9,333 nucleotides of DNA from Leptolyngbya sp. SIO4C5 (lineage in GTDB: Bacteria > Cyanobacteriota > Cyanobacteriia > Phormidesmidales > Phormidesmidaceae). Below the pieces are notes generated by a model. The model made no database searches. It saw nothing but the letters and a program-made list of their open reading frames with translations, and had not been told where the DNA came from. The stretch covers positions 1-9,333 of the forward strand of contig JAAHIC010000119.1 in NCBI GenBank assembly GCA_010671965.1. Direction: 5' to 3'. Of the stretch, positions 1 to 7,986 are shown piece by piece. How positions within the stretch are numbered: the first letter of the stretch is position 1; every line of letters starts with the position of its first letter. Both the position numbers and the translations under genes were made by a program.

Positions 1-130
1 CGCCCGTGTCGCTATCGAAGATGTAGAGGCTGTCGACGCTGGAATCGACGGCGTACATGCGGTCGGCTTGGGCGCTATCGGTGAGCATCGACACGCTGGT
101 GGCGGCGATGGCGGCGGCGAGGGTGAGTCT
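1..130 (-). CDS. 5' fragment of an exported-protein gene, start codon missing
   Basis: Read leftward from base 130, this frame is open to the window edge for 43 codons. It gives a typical bacterial signal peptide core (RLTLAAAIAATSVSMLTDSAQA), with a likely cleavage after AQA, followed by a mature start ADRMYAVDSSVDSLYIFDSD. The mature part resembles secreted proteins with repeated 'LYxFDSxTG'-like strands, but this is too short to name a family. No start codon lies before R1. The preceding in-frame codon (131-133) is a TAG stop formed by the neighbouring ABC-F sequence, so the true start has been lost at the junction. G+C of bases 1-120 is 79/120, against 66/120 for 131-250, and there is no HIP1 site. 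It probably belongs to a different locus or genome joined here. The signal peptide reading is fairly sure; the gene identity is unknown. Confidence 0.45.
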
Positions 131-728
131 CTAGCCACTCAATAGTTTCTAAGTCTAGGTGGTTGGTCGGCTCGTCTAGCAGCAGCAAGTCCGGAGCCTG
201 CAGCAAAATTTTGCCCAAGCTCATCCGCATCTGCCAGCCGCCGCTGAAAGCACTCACCAAGCGATCGCCGTCTTCAGCGCTAAAGCCCATTTCCGGCAAA
301 ATCTTTTCGATCCGGGCTTCCAAGCCGTAGCCGTCGAGCGCTTCAAACTGGCGCTGCAGGCGATCCATTTGCGTAATCAGCTTTTCTAGCTCATCGGGAT
401 CGGCCTGCTCCATGCGGTGGGGCATTTGAGCCAGTGCTTGCTGTACCCGGTTAGCTTCTGCAAAGACTGTCCAAAATTCCTCGCGGACGGTGCGGCTGGG
501 ATCGACCTCAAACTCCTGAGTGAGATAGGCAATGTGGAGGCCACTTGGACGAATGACGGTACCAGAAGTCGGCTCAATCTCGCCGCTGATAATGCGCAAC
601 TGGGTTGATTTACCAGCCCCATTGACGCCCACTAAGCCAATGCGATCGCCCGGCTTTACCTCCCAGTTGACATCTTTGAGGATTTCCCCGGTGGGATAAA
701 CTTTGCTGATATGTTCTAGGCGTAGCAT
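75..728 (-). pseudogene. ABC-F family ATPase, N-terminal third only, broken at 3' end
   Basis: ABC-F proteins are soluble ATPases with two tandem nucleotide-binding domains, no membrane part, and usual roles on the ribosome (translation rescue or antibiotic protection). Residues 1-200 here match the first domain: Walker A GVNGAGKST (34-42), Q-loop region LTQEFEVD (69-76), signature FSGGWQ (161-166, with F in place of the usual L) and Walker B LLLLDEPTNHLDLETIEWLE (181-200). After E200 the homology stops dead. The tail THPRRRHRRHQRVDAHR is not ABC sequence, and the H-switch, linker and whole second domain are absent (family length is about 530-640 residues). Translating the other frames downstream does not restore the ABC sequence, so this is a junction rather than a simple frameshift. 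The start is the ATG at 728, preceded by GTGAG five bases upstream. It is divergent from metH. The product is not expected to work as an ATPase unless the break is an assembly artefact. Confidence 0.85.
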
Positions 729-827
729 AGGGGCTCACTCTCAACAGCATGGCGATCGTCTCAAAGCAACTTTAACAAACTTCACAAGCTGCTGCGGCCA
801 GTTGGATAAATTTTAGGTTCGGATTTA

Positions 828-868
828 GAAGAAAGCGGCAGGCAGAACACCTCAGCCCGCTTTCCTTC
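828..868. other. Imperfect inverted repeat in the ABC-F/metH divergent region
   Basis: Arms 828-838 (GAAGAAAGCGG) and 857-868 (CCGCTTTCCTTC) pair over 11 bp with one bulged C at 865 and an 18-base loop. No T-run follows on either strand, so it is a poor intrinsic terminator. If metH transcription starts near 897 the repeat lies just upstream of and partly over the -35 region, where a dimeric regulator could bind. If transcription starts further up, it would be a leader hairpin. The structure is visible in the sequence; the role is inferred. Confidence 0.4.
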
Positions 869-884
869 TCACAGCGGCTTAGAC

Positions 885-890
885 GATAAT
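885..890 (+). promoter_or_regulatory. Possible -10 box for metH
   Basis: GATAAT matches the TATAAT consensus at five of six positions and would place transcription start near 897, giving a leader of about 50 nt before the metH ATG. The expected -35 position (about 862-867, TTCCTT) is a weak match, so the site may need an activator or may be chance. The rest of the 218-bp region (729-946) shows no B12 box of a cobalamin riboswitch and no recognisable SAM riboswitch. Confidence 0.3.
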
Positions 891-946
891 AGAAAACCTG
901 ATATCTATTGCTTCTTGCTCATTCAGCTCGCCCTATTTTCAGAACC

Positions 947-3900
947 ATGCCTAGCGCTTTTCTCGATCGCCTTCACAGTCCAGAGCGTCCCGTGATTGTC
1001 TTTGACGGTGCGACGGGAACCTCTCTGCAAGCTCAGAACCTGACGGCTGCTGACTTTGGCGGACCAGACTATGAAGGCTGCAATGAGTATTTGGTGGAAA
1101 CCAAGCCGGAGGCGGTGGAAAAAGTGCATCGCGGCTTCTTGGAAGTTGGAGCCGACGTGGTTGAAACCGATACCTTCGGCGGCACTTCAATTGTGCTGGC
1201 TGAATATGATCTAGCCGATAAAGCCTACGCGCTCAATAAAAAAGCGGCAGAAATCGCCAAGCGGGTCGCGGCGGAATACTCGACGCCGGAAAAGCCGCGT
1301 TTCGTCGCCGGATCGATGGGGCCAGGAACGAAGCTGCCGACCTTGGGGCACATCGACTTCGACACCCTCAAAAATGCCTACGTGGAGCAGGTCAAGGGTC
1401 TTTATGATGGCGGCGTCGATTTGCTGATTGTGGAGACCTGCCAGGACGTACTGCAGATCAAGGCGGCCCTGAATGCGATTGAGGAAGTGTTTCAGCAGCA
1501 GGGCGATCGCCTGCCGGTTATGGTTTCGATCACGATGGAAGTGATGGGGACGATGCTGGTGGGGACGGAAATTAGCGCGGCCCTGACCATCTTGGAGCCT
1601 TACAACATCGATATTCTGGGCCTCAACTGCGCCACCGGCCCGGACAAGATGAAGGAGCACATCAAGTATCTTGCCGAGCATTCACCCTTCACTATTTCCT
1701 GCATTCCCAATGCCGGACTGCCAGAGAATGTGGGCGGGCAGGCCCACTACCGCCTAACGCCGCTGGAGCTGCGGATGGCGCTGATGCACTTTGTCGAAGA
1801 TTTGGGGGTACAGGTGATTGGCGGCTGCTGCGGCACCCGGCCTGACCACATCCAGCAGCTCGCTGAAATGAGCCAGGATCTAAAGCCCAAGCTACGCGAA
1901 GTGGGCGATCGCCAGTCGTTTCCGCCCTACGACGGGCTTGACTATACTCCCGCCGCCGCCTCTATCTACAGTCCCCAGCCCTACGAGCAGGACAACTCAT
2001 TCCTGATTGTGGGGGAACGGCTCAACGCCAGCGGCTCCAAAAAGTGCCGGGAAATGCTGAATGCGGAAGACTGGGATGGCTTAGTCTCTTTGGCTAAATC
2101 CCAGGTGCGCGAAGGGGCCCATATTTTAGATGTCAACGTAGACTACGTGGGCCGCGATGGGGAGAGCGATATGCACGAGCTGGTATCGCGGCTGGTGAAT
2201 AATGTCACCCTGCCGCTGATGCTGGACTCGACTGAGTGGCAAAAGATGGAAGCCGGACTGAAGGTGGCCGGCGGCAAATGCATTCTCAACTCGACTAACT
2301 ACGAGGACGGTGAGGAGCGCTTTTTTAAGGTGCTGGAGCTAGCCAAGAAATACGGCGCCGGCATAGTCGTTGGCACCATTGACGAAGACGGCATGGCCCG
2401 CAGCGCTGAGAAAAAATTCGCGATCGCCCAGCGGGCCTACCGTGACGCCGTAGAATATGGCATTCCGCCCTATGAAATTTTCTTTGATCCCTTAGCTCTA
2501 CCCATTTCCACCGGCATCGAAGAAGACCGGGTTAATGGTAAAGCCACAGTGGCAGCCATTCGCCAGATTCGCCAGGATCTACCCGGCTGTCACATTCTGC
2601 TCGGCGTCTCTAATATTTCCTTTGGCCTTAACTCCGCCGCTCGCGTCACCCTCAACTCCGTCTTCCTACACGAAGCTATGTCGGTAGGGATGGACGCGGC
2701 CATCGTCAGCGCCGCTAAGATTCTGCCGCTAGCTAAGATTGAGCCAGAGCACCAGCAGGTTTGCCAAGATTTAATCTACGATCGCCGTCAGTTTGAGGGG
2801 GATGTCTGCACTTACGATCCCCTGACAAAACTGACTACCCTCTTTGAAGGCAAGCAGGCCAAGCAGCTTCGCACCAGCACCGAAGATTTACCCTTAGAAG
2901 AAAAGCTAAAGCGCCACATCATCGACGGCGAGCGGATTGGGCTGGAAGAAGTGCTGGAGGAGGCGCGGCAAAAGTATCCGCCCCTCGACATCATCAATAC
3001 GTTTTTGCTAGACGGCATGAAGGTGGTAGGCGATCTCTTTGGCTCCGGCCAGATGCAGCTTCCTTTTGTGCTGCAGTCAGCCCAAACCATGAAAGCGGCG
3101 GTGGCGCACCTAGAACCTTACCTGGATAAAGAGGATAGCAGCAGCGCTAAGGGCACCTTCGTCATCGCCACGGTTAAAGGAGATGTCCACGATATTGGCA
3201 AAAACCTAGTGGACATCATTCTGTCGAACAACGGCTACAAGGTCGTGAATTTAGGTATCAAGCAGCCGGTCGATAACATCATCGCGGCCTACCAGGAACA
3301 TCAGGCCGACTGCATTGCCATGAGCGGTTTGCTGGTAAAGTCTACGGCCTTCATGAAGGACAACCTGCAGACCTTTAACGAAGCCGGAATTACCGTACCC
3401 GTCATTCTAGGCGGTGCAGCCCTGACCCCCAAATTTGTCTACGAAGACTGCCAAAACGTCTATCAAGGTCAGGTGATTTACGGCAAAGATGCGTTCTCCG
3501 ACCTGCACTTCATGGATAAGCTCATGCCCGCCAAGAGTGAGGGGCAGTGGGATGACGTGCGAGGGTTTTTGGCGGATAGAGGAGATGAGGAAGATAGAAA
3601 AGATGGAGGCGATAAAGCAGAGGGGAGAGATGAAGGAACTGCAACCAGCTCAAGCCCCCCTTCCTCACCCGCTTCATCTTCCGCACTCCCACTCGACACT
3701 CGCCGCTCTGAGGCCGTAGATCCTGCTATTCCCCGGCCTGTGCCGCCGTTCTGGGGCACAAAGCTGCTGACGCCGGAGGCAATTTCTTTAGAGGCGGTGT
3801 TTGACTACCTGGATTTGCAGGCGCTGTTTGCCGGACAGTGGCAGTTTCGCAAGCCGAAGGAGCAGTCGAGAGCAGAGTATGACGCCTTTCTGCAGGAGAC

Positions 3901-4585
3901 AGTGCAGCCGATTTTGGCAGAATGGCAGCGGCGATCGCTCACGGAAGACCTGCTGCACCCTCAGGTAATTTACGGCTATTTTCCCTGTTTGGCTGAGGGC
4001 AATTCGCTGCATATTTACAGCCCGGATGCGGTCAGCGACGCAGGGGCGGGGCATGAATCTTCCCAACCGCGACCGGCCCCCATCGCCACGTTTACCTTTC
4101 CGCGCCAAAAATCAATGCGGCGGTTGTGTATTGCCGATTTCTTCCTGCCGCAGGAAATGGCCCAGCCGGGACAGTTTGACGTTTTTCCCATGCAGGCGGT
4201 GACGGTGGGGGAGGTGGCAACGGAGTTTGCCCAGAAGCTATTCGCCGCCGACCAGTACACGGACTATCTGTACTATCACGGCTTGGCGGTGCAAACGGCG
4301 GAAGCCCTGGCTGAGTGGACGCACGCCCGGATTCGCCGGGAACTGGGCTACGGAGAACTAGAACCCGAAACCCTGCGGGACATTTTGCAGCAGCGCTACC
4401 AGGGATCGCGCTACAGCTTTGGCTATCCGGCCTGTCCCAATATTCAAGATCAGTTTATTCAGCTCGATCTGCTCCAGAGCGATCGCATTGGCATGTACAT
4501 GGATGAGAGCGAACAGCTTTACCCGGAGCAGTCTACTACGGCAATTGTGGCCTACCATCCGACGGCAAAATATTTCAGCGCTTAA
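947..4585 (+). CDS. metH: Cobalamin-dependent methionine synthase
   Basis: Cytosolic enzyme that transfers the methyl group of 5-methyltetrahydrofolate to homocysteine through methylcobalamin, giving methionine and tetrahydrofolate. The 1212 residues show the full order of modules. First is the homocysteine S-methyltransferase domain, with zinc ligands C228 and C294/C295 ([16 protein letters not shown]). Next is the pterin-binding domain from about 350 ([17 protein letters not shown]). The helical cap and B12-binding domains follow, with cobalamin ligand H748 in DVHDIGKN and S793/S799 in SGLLVKS. Last is the reactivation domain with SAM-binding [10 protein letters not shown] (1155-1164) and a C-terminal AYHPTAKYF. 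Length is close to the E. coli enzyme (1227). The ATG at 947 is chosen because it begins the conserved N-terminus; the frame extends 13 codons upstream to a TTG with no support. A charged then Ser/Pro-rich insert (about 877-915) separates the B12 and activation domains. Identification is secure. Confidence 0.98.
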   Translation: MPSAFLDRLHSPERPVIVFDGATGTSLQAQNLTAADFGGPDYEGCNEYLVETKPEAVEKVHRGFLEVGADVVETDTFGGTSIVLAEYDLADKAYALNKKAAEIAKRVAAEYSTPEKPRFVAGSMGPGTKLPTLGHIDFDTLKNAYVEQVKGLYDGGVDLLIVETCQDVLQIKAALNAIEEVFQQQGDRLPVMVSITMEVMGTMLVGTEISAALTILEPYNIDILGLNCATGPDKMKEHIKYLAEHSPFTISCIPNAGLPENVGGQAHYRLTPLELRMALMHFVEDLGVQVIGGCCGTRPDHIQQLAEMSQDLKPKLREVGDRQSFPPYDGLDYTPAAASIYSPQPYEQDNSFLIVGERLNASGSKKCREMLNAEDWDGLVSLAKSQVREGAHILDVNVDYVGRDGESDMHELVSRLVNNVTLPLMLDSTEWQKMEAGLKVAGGKCILNSTNYEDGEERFFKVLELAKKYGAGIVVGTIDEDGMARSAEKKFAIAQRAYRDAVEYGIPPYEIFFDPLALPISTGIEEDRVNGKATVAAIRQIRQDLPGCHILLGVSNISFGLNSAARVTLNSVFLHEAMSVGMDAAIVSAAKILPLAKIEPEHQQVCQDLIYDRRQFEGDVCTYDPLTKLTTLFEGKQAKQLRTSTEDLPLEEKLKRHIIDGERIGLEEVLEEARQKYPPLDIINTFLLDGMKVVGDLFGSGQMQLPFVLQSAQTMKAAVAHLEPYLDKEDSSSAKGTFVIATVKGDVHDIGKNLVDIILSNNGYKVVNLGIKQPVDNIIAAYQEHQADCIAMSGLLVKSTAFMKDNLQTFNEAGITVPVILGGAALTPKFVYEDCQNVYQGQVIYGKDAFSDLHFMDKLMPAKSEGQWDDVRGFLADRGDEEDRKDGGDKAEGRDEGTATSSSPPSSPASSSALPLDTRRSEAVDPAIPRPVPPFWGTKLLTPEAISLEAVFDYLDLQALFAGQWQFRKPKEQSRAEYDAFLQETVQPILAEWQRRSLTEDLLHPQVIYGYFPCLAEGNSLHIYSPDAVSDAGAGHESSQPRPAPIATFTFPRQKSMRRLCIADFFLPQEMAQPGQFDVFPMQAVTVGEVATEFAQKLFAADQYTDYLYYHGLAVQTAEALAEWTHARIRRELGYGELEPETLRDILQQRYQGSRYSFGYPACPNIQDQFIQLDLLQSDRIGMYMDESEQLYPEQSTTAIVAYHPTAKYFSA
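3575..3702 (+). repeat. Low-complexity purine/pyrimidine-asymmetric insert in the metH linker
   Basis: Bases 3575-3637 are 55/63 purine on the coding strand and encode an acidic-basic stretch, residues 877-897 ([20 protein letters not shown]). The following ~50 bases (3649-3700) are about three-quarters pyrimidine and encode a Ser/Pro-rich stretch. The two halves are partly complementary, for example TGAGGAAG at 3586-3593 with CTTCCTCA at 3660-3667. The reading frame stays open. It lies exactly at the boundary between the cobalamin-binding and activation domains, where a flexible linker is tolerated, and it resumes in conserved sequence at DTRRSEAV (917-924). Confidence 0.7.
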
Positions 4586-4591
4586 GGATTG

Positions 4592-4604
4592 GGCTGGCGC
4601 AGCC
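4592..4604. other. Short GC-rich hairpin just after metH
   Basis: GGCTG and CAGCC (4592-4596 / 4600-4604) pair around a 3-base loop six bases after the metH stop codon. It lacks a following T-run, so it is at best a weak terminator or an RNA-end stabiliser. The remaining 110-bp spacer up to 4695 has no convincing promoter, only a possible TCTAAT at 4659-4664 without a -35 partner, so read-through from metH is possible. Confidence 0.25.
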
Positions 4605-4683
4605 GTGAGTTCCTTTACCGCTTGTGACAACCCGGAAACTCTGCGGGGCTAAACGAGTTCTAATAAAGAAGAGGCCAGTCAGT

Positions 4684-4687
4684 GAGG
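4684..4687 (+). promoter_or_regulatory. Ribosome binding site fixing the start at 4696
   Basis: GAGG lies 8 bases before the GTG at 4696 and supports that codon as start over the GTG at 4624, which has no purine-rich site before it. The surrounding bases contain an imperfect duplication, GAGGCCAGTCAG (4671-4682) and GAGGCAGTCAG (4684-4694), so a second GAGG lies upstream. Confidence 0.5.
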
Positions 4688-4695
4688 CAGTCAGC

Positions 4696-5166
4696 GTGAA
4701 ACAAAACAGCAGCATAGGGCGATCGCCTTTACTGAGAGCTTTGGGCATGGCGGCACTGAGTTTATTCTCACTGGCCGCAGCTAGGGCCACCCCTGCCTTT
4801 CAAGCCCTAGAACCGCAGCTTCATGCCGATATCAACATTTATTTTCCGGGCCGCATAGAACTTGAGCCGGTGCGGGAAGTAGTGGTGGAGTTTGTAGCGC
4901 TGGGGGATGACTGGGCCTCGGTTTATCTCAACGGTGAGCGGGTACTGGTGCAGCGCAACTTTAACCGCCGGGAGCAGCTAGTGCTGCGAGAAGGCGCTTA
5001 TTATCTAGAAATCGCTGGCATTACTCGCTTCAATCCCTGGGCCGCAGGCTATTTGGATGTAGGGCGATCGCAGTCTAATATTCTGGTGGTCGTTTTCTCT
5101 AAGGAAGGCGGTATTCAGTCGGTTAGCGATCCCCTGGCCTGGATTCCTGATTTTTCAGTCCGCTAG
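4696..5166 (+). CDS. Predicted exported protein of unknown function, upstream of bioF
   Basis: Not recognised as a named family. The 156-residue product starts with a basic n-region (VKQNSSIGRSPLLR), a hydrophobic core (ALGMAALSLFSLAAA, 15-29) and a likely signal peptidase site after ATPAFQA (37), so it should reach the periplasm or beyond. The mature part (about 119 residues) has alternating hydrophobic strands such as REVVVEFVALGDDWASVYLN, a YLEIAGI segment and a C-terminal Pro/Trp patch (DPLAWIPDF). It has no cysteines and no further membrane segment, which suggests a small beta-rich soluble domain. The start is placed at GTG 4696 because of the GAGG before it and because it gives a normal signal peptide; the frame extends upstream to GTG 4624. 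It contains two HIP1 sites, so it is native in style. bioF begins 3 bp after its stop, so the two are likely co-transcribed. This placement does not by itself imply a role in biotin synthesis. Confidence 0.8.
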   Translation: MKQNSSIGRSPLLRALGMAALSLFSLAAARATPAFQALEPQLHADINIYFPGRIELEPVREVVVEFVALGDDWASVYLNGERVLVQRNFNRREQLVLREGAYYLEIAGITRFNPWAAGYLDVGRSQSNILVVVFSKEGGIQSVSDPLAWIPDFSVR

Positions 5167-5169
5167 GCA

Positions 5170-6342
5170 ATGGCCAATCCTTACGCCTGGGTAGCGCGAT
5201 CGCTTGGTACGCTGCATAAAGCCCGTTGGCACCGCGCCGTTCAGCCGATAGACACTATCGGCCCGGTGATCACCCTAGCCGGACAGCCGCTGATCAACTT
5301 CGCCAGCAACGACTATCTCGGCCTTGCCAGCGATCCCCGCTTAGCCGCTGCTGCGATCGCCGCCGTCCAAACCTATGGCACCAGCAGCACGGGATCCCGC
5401 CTCCTCAGCGGCCACCGCCCCCTCCACCGAGAACTAGAGCAGGCGATCGCTCAGCTTAAGCAGACAGAAGATGCGCTGGTATTTAGCGCTGGCTATTTGG
5501 CTAACTTAGGGGCGATCGCGGCGCTGGTTAGCTCCAAAGACCTGATCCTAGCCGACCAGTACAATCACTCCAGCCTCAAAAACGGGGCTGTTCTCAGCGG
5601 TGCGACTATCAGCGAGTACCAGCACTGTCAGATGGCGGATTTGCAGGAAAAACTAGCGGCTCGACCAGCTTACCGTCGCGGCCTGATTATCACCGATAGC
5701 GTCTTCAGCATGGACGGCGATCTCTGCCCGCTGCCGGAGCTGCTGGATCTAGCTCAGCAGTATAACTGCATGGTGCTGGTGGATGAGGCTCACGGCACCG
5801 GCGTCTTAGGCCCGTCAGGAGCCGGCGGCGTGGAGCATTTTGCCTGTACGGGCCGTCCGCTGGTGCAGGTGGGTACGTTGAGCAAAGCTTTGGGCAGTTT
5901 AGGCGGCTATGTGGCAGGTACGGCTGAGCTGATTGACTATCTGCGCAATCGGGCTGCCACCTGGATTTACACCACTGGCCTATCTCCCGCCGATGCCGCA
6001 GCGGCTCTGGCGGCGATCGCCCTTATTCAAGCTGAACCCGAACGGCGACAGCAGCTTCAGGCCAACAGTGAGTATTTACGGCAGCAGTTAACGGCTCAGC
6101 TCCAGAAAAAGGCCGATCCTGACCTCAAGCTATTGCCCTCAGAATCAGCCATTGTTTGCCTACAGGTACCTGATGCTGCCACGGTTTTACGCTTAGGCCA
6201 GCAGCTCAGACAGGCCGGAATTTTCGCCTCAGCGGTGCGTCCCCCCACCGTACCCACCAGTCGGCTGCGCCTGACGGTGATGGCGACCCACACATTTGCT
6301 CAAATTGACCAGCTCGTGACGGCCATTGGCGAACTGCTGTAG
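5170..6342 (+). CDS. bioF: 8-amino-7-oxononanoate synthase
   Basis: PLP enzyme of biotin synthesis: it condenses a pimeloyl thioester with L-alanine, releasing CO2 and giving 8-amino-7-oxononanoate. The 390 residues match the alpha-oxoamine synthase family throughout. Visible landmarks are [10 protein letters not shown] (43-52), substrate-pocket TGSRLLSGH (74-82), H133 in the NHSS motif that stacks on the cofactor, DSVFSMDGD (176-184), PLP-binding D205 and H208 in VDEAHGTG, and the Schiff-base lysine K239 in TLSKALGS. The C-terminal VRPPTVP...[11 protein letters not shown] motif distinguishes BioF from glycine or serine relatives (KBL, SPT). The start ATG lies 3 bases after the preceding stop and has no clear Shine-Dalgarno sequence, which suggests translational coupling. 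Five HIP1 sites lie within it. No other bio genes are in the window. An alternative member of the same family is possible but less likely. Confidence 0.93.
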   Translation: MANPYAWVARSLGTLHKARWHRAVQPIDTIGPVITLAGQPLINFASNDYLGLASDPRLAAAAIAAVQTYGTSSTGSRLLSGHRPLHRELEQAIAQLKQTEDALVFSAGYLANLGAIAALVSSKDLILADQYNHSSLKNGAVLSGATISEYQHCQMADLQEKLAARPAYRRGLIITDSVFSMDGDLCPLPELLDLAQQYNCMVLVDEAHGTGVLGPSGAGGVEHFACTGRPLVQVGTLSKALGSLGGYVAGTAELIDYLRNRAATWIYTTGLSPADAAAALAAIALIQAEPERRQQLQANSEYLRQQLTAQLQKKADPDLKLLPSESAIVCLQVPDAATVLRLGQQLRQAGIFASAVRPPTVPTSRLRLTVMATHTFAQIDQLVTAIGELL

Positions 6343-6346
6343 CAGT
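6333..6346. terminator. Small hairpin between convergent bioF and DUF1802 genes
   Basis: ACTGC and GCAGT (6333-6337 / 6342-6346) pair around a TGTA loop that includes the bioF stop codon. Only 8 bp separate the two stop codons, so any terminator here must serve both directions. The stem is only 5 bp and has no T-run on either side, so the call is weak. Confidence 0.2.
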
Positions 6347-6350
6347 CTAC

Positions 6351-6932
6351 TCAGGCTATAACTGGCTTTACGGCGCTGATGGCAACCAGGCGATCGCGCT
6401 GTTGCTGATACTCTTCATGAGTCAAGGCCGGCGTAGAGCCATCCAAGGCGATCGCCGTTTGCAGCTCAGTCCAGGAGCGACAGCCGCCGTAGCTGGGATG
6501 GTAGGGAATTTCCGCGATTTGGGGTAGCCGATAGACGCGCAGCAGCAAGATGTAGAGGGGCTGTTTTGGCTTCCAGCTAAAGCGTTCTGCGGCAAACTGG
6601 GGCTGCCAAATGTGAAAAGGCTGTAGAGCGGCTAGGCTACTCTCCTGGCTTGTTTGCAAGACATCGGTAATCTCAGCCCAGGCTTGTAGCTGCACCGTCG
6701 GCGGATGCCAGCCAGAGGCTACAGGCTCTACCGCTGCCGCATAATCCGGCTTCAGCAAATCAGGCTTTTGATGCTCATAGGTGGGGTACAAAATCACCCG
6801 TCGCTGCGGCACCGTAAACTGGCCGCCCACTTCGCGAATGCCGCCTTTGCGCAGCAGCACAATCGTATCTCCGGCGGCTAGAGCCTCCACAGCTACAGCC
6901 CATTCTTTTAGCGCAGGTTTAAGGGCAGTCAT
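6351..6932 (-). CDS. DUF1802 family protein
   Basis: A 193-residue soluble protein with no signal peptide or membrane segment. Features typical of DUF1802 proteins, common in cyanobacteria, are an N-terminal ALKEWAVAVEAL, then VLLRKGGIREVGGQF (25-39), then the Pro/Tyr-rich VILYPTYEHQKPDLL (46-60). A middle W/F-rich region (FHIWQPQF, RFSWKPKQPLYILLLRVYRL) and a C-terminal PSYGGCRSW (about 150-160) follow. The function of the family is unknown. Start: the ATG at 6932 opens directly into the conserved MTALKPALKEW; a TTG seven codons upstream (6953) adds nothing conserved. There is no obvious Shine-Dalgarno sequence. Two HIP1 sites lie near its 3' end. It converges with bioF and is separated from the upstream HAD gene by 146 bp, so it may have its own promoter. 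Family assignment is fairly confident from remembered motifs. Confidence 0.8.
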   Translation of the reverse strand: MTALKPALKEWAVAVEALAAGDTIVLLRKGGIREVGGQFTVPQRRVILYPTYEHQKPDLLKPDYAAAVEPVASGWHPPTVQLQAWAEITDVLQTSQESSLAALQPFHIWQPQFAAERFSWKPKQPLYILLLRVYRLPQIAEIPYHPSYGGCRSWTELQTAIALDGSTPALTHEEYQQQRDRLVAISAVKPVIA

Positions 6933-6958
6933 GATTTTGCCAGGTGCAAGCAACAGCT

Positions 6959-6988
6959 AGACACCGGCACGAAGCTAACCGAGTGTCT
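6959..6988. other. Hairpin upstream of the DUF1802 gene
   Basis: AGACACCGG (6959-6967) pairs with CCGAGTGTCT (6979-6988) over 9 bp with one bulged A (6982) and an 11-base loop. On the leftward strand it ends 26 bases before the DUF1802 ATG, so it would sit in the leader RNA or act as an operator. No T-run follows. Structure seen, function unknown. Confidence 0.35.
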
Positions 6989-7051
6989 TAAGCCTAAGAT
7001 AGCGCAAGCTTTAGCCATCCAAGAGAGCCGCTTGCCTAACAAGAATAGCCC

Positions 7052-7083
7052 CAGCCTGGAAAGGCTGTACCTGATACCTCAGG
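7052..7083 (-). terminator. Two adjacent hairpins at the 3' end of the HAD gene
   Basis: Reading leftward, CCTGA-GGTA-TCAGG (7083 to 7070) covers the HAD stop codon. Two bases later CAGCCT-TTCC-AGGCTG (7067 to 7052) follows with a 6-bp GC-rich stem. Both have tetraloops. The bases after the second stem (GGGCTATTCTTGTT) are only mildly T-rich, so this is an atypical terminator candidate or a 3'-end stabiliser. Cyanobacteria lack Rho, so a hairpin-based end is expected somewhere here. Confidence 0.35.
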
Positions 7084-7873
7084 CAGACTGTAGGCTACCG
7101 TAGGGGCAGAGCTGCTGCTCTACCGCTGCTAGCAGGTTGGGACAAAGATAAGTTGGGTTGAATGCCTGTAAATAAGAGCGACTGCGGATGCCACAGGTGA
7201 GGGCGATTGTTGGGACGCCTAACGACTGTCCGGCTAGTAAATCAGCTTCGGTATCACCGACCATACAGGCGCGACGGTGAAGAGGCTTTTGCGCCGCGAT
7301 CGCCTGCTCTAGCAGCGCAGTTTTGTGTTCGCTGTGGTTGGCATAGGCTAGCTCCACCTCAGACGTACCGTAAATACCGCTAATCGCCTGCTCTAACTTA
7401 GCCTCTCGCAAAATCTGCATCACCTGAGCCGAATGACGCAGCGTAACGACCACCAAACGAATGCCATAGCGGCGAAGTAAGTAAACCGCGCGGTGCAGGC
7501 CAGCCTGCAGCGAATCTTGGTGCAGCAGGGTGGGCTGATTGACAATTTGCTGCACCCGGTTGAGGAAAAAGGGAATTTGCTCATCGGCAAGTCCAGACCA
7601 GCGGGCGATCGCCTCATCAGCAGTCCGATTCTGCTTGAGCTGCCAGAACTGCGTCTTGCTCAGGGGATTGATGGGTAAGACGATGCCTCGTGACTGATAG
7701 GCAGCCTGGGTATCGGCTAAACCAAGCTGATAGGTGCTGTAGTAGCGATCGGAGACATCGACAAAAGGGCCGTCAAAATCGCAAAAAAGGACATCGCCCG
7801 GTTTAAGGGAAAGCAATCCCGAAGGCTTGATGTAGCTCGCTTGGGTAGGTTCGAGAAGCGTTTCTCTGAGCAT
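7079..7873 (-). CDS. HAD-superfamily phosphatase (phosphoglycolate phosphatase-like)
   Basis: A 264-residue cytosolic hydrolase with all four HAD motifs. Motif I is CDFDGPFVDVSDRYY, with nucleophile D32 and acid-base D34. Motif II is T144 in VVVTLRH. Motif III is K184 in EHKTALLEQA. Motif IV is GDTEADLLAG (206-215). The helical segment between about 50 and 120 is a C1-type cap as in the Gph/PGMB group, which usually acts on small phosphorylated metabolites; the substrate cannot be told from sequence. The first ~25 residues (ETLLEPTQASYIKPSGLLSLKPGD) form a short extension ahead of the core. Start ATG 7873 has no strong Shine-Dalgarno site before it (GGCGTCCT). Of the upstream 156 bp, TTGCTA and TAACAT with 18-bp spacing could be a weak promoter on this strand. 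Two HIP1 sites lie inside. Family is sure; substrate is unknown. Confidence 0.9.
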   Translation of the reverse strand: MLRETLLEPTQASYIKPSGLLSLKPGDVLFCDFDGPFVDVSDRYYSTYQLGLADTQAAYQSRGIVLPINPLSKTQFWQLKQNRTADEAIARWSGLADEQIPFFLNRVQQIVNQPTLLHQDSLQAGLHRAVYLLRRYGIRLVVVTLRHSAQVMQILREAKLEQAISGIYGTSEVELAYANHSEHKTALLEQAIAAQKPLHRRACMVGDTEADLLAGQSLGVPTIALTCGIRSRSYLQAFNPTYLCPNLLAAVEQQLCPYGSLQSA

Positions 7874-7986
7874 AGGACGCCGCGAGATTTCAAAATGTTA
7901 AGAAATGCTTTTCTACTCTAGCAATCCCGTTTTCTAAATGGGGGACTCATCGGCAGGTCTAATATTAACTGAACTAATACTTATAG

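Noticed and set aside
75..200. Simple frameshift in the ABC-F gene
   Set aside because: None of the leftward frames below base 129 restores an H-switch or the SHDR segment expected right after the Walker B motif; one frame instead gives an unrelated signal peptide.
908..946. Upstream TTG start for metH
   Set aside because: The extra 13 residues are not MetH-like and no ribosome site precedes TTG 908; the ATG at 947 opens directly into the conserved N-terminus.
729..946. Cobalamin riboswitch before metH
   Set aside because: GCCAGTTGG near 797-805 only loosely recalls the B12 box; the other conserved cobalamin elements and the required length are missing.
1211..1681. 156-codon open frame antisense to metH
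   Set aside because: It lies over the conserved zinc-binding methyltransferase domain of metH and shows no recognisable domain; it is explained by codon bias of the sense strand.
3478..3759. Open frame on the minus strand opposite the metH linker
   Set aside because: Its composition mirrors the purine-rich insert; it has no family resemblance and no ribosome site, so it is a shadow of metH.
4624..4695. Upstream GTG start for the exported protein
   Set aside because: It would bury the signal peptide behind 24 basic residues and lacks a Shine-Dalgarno site, while GAGG precedes GTG 4696.
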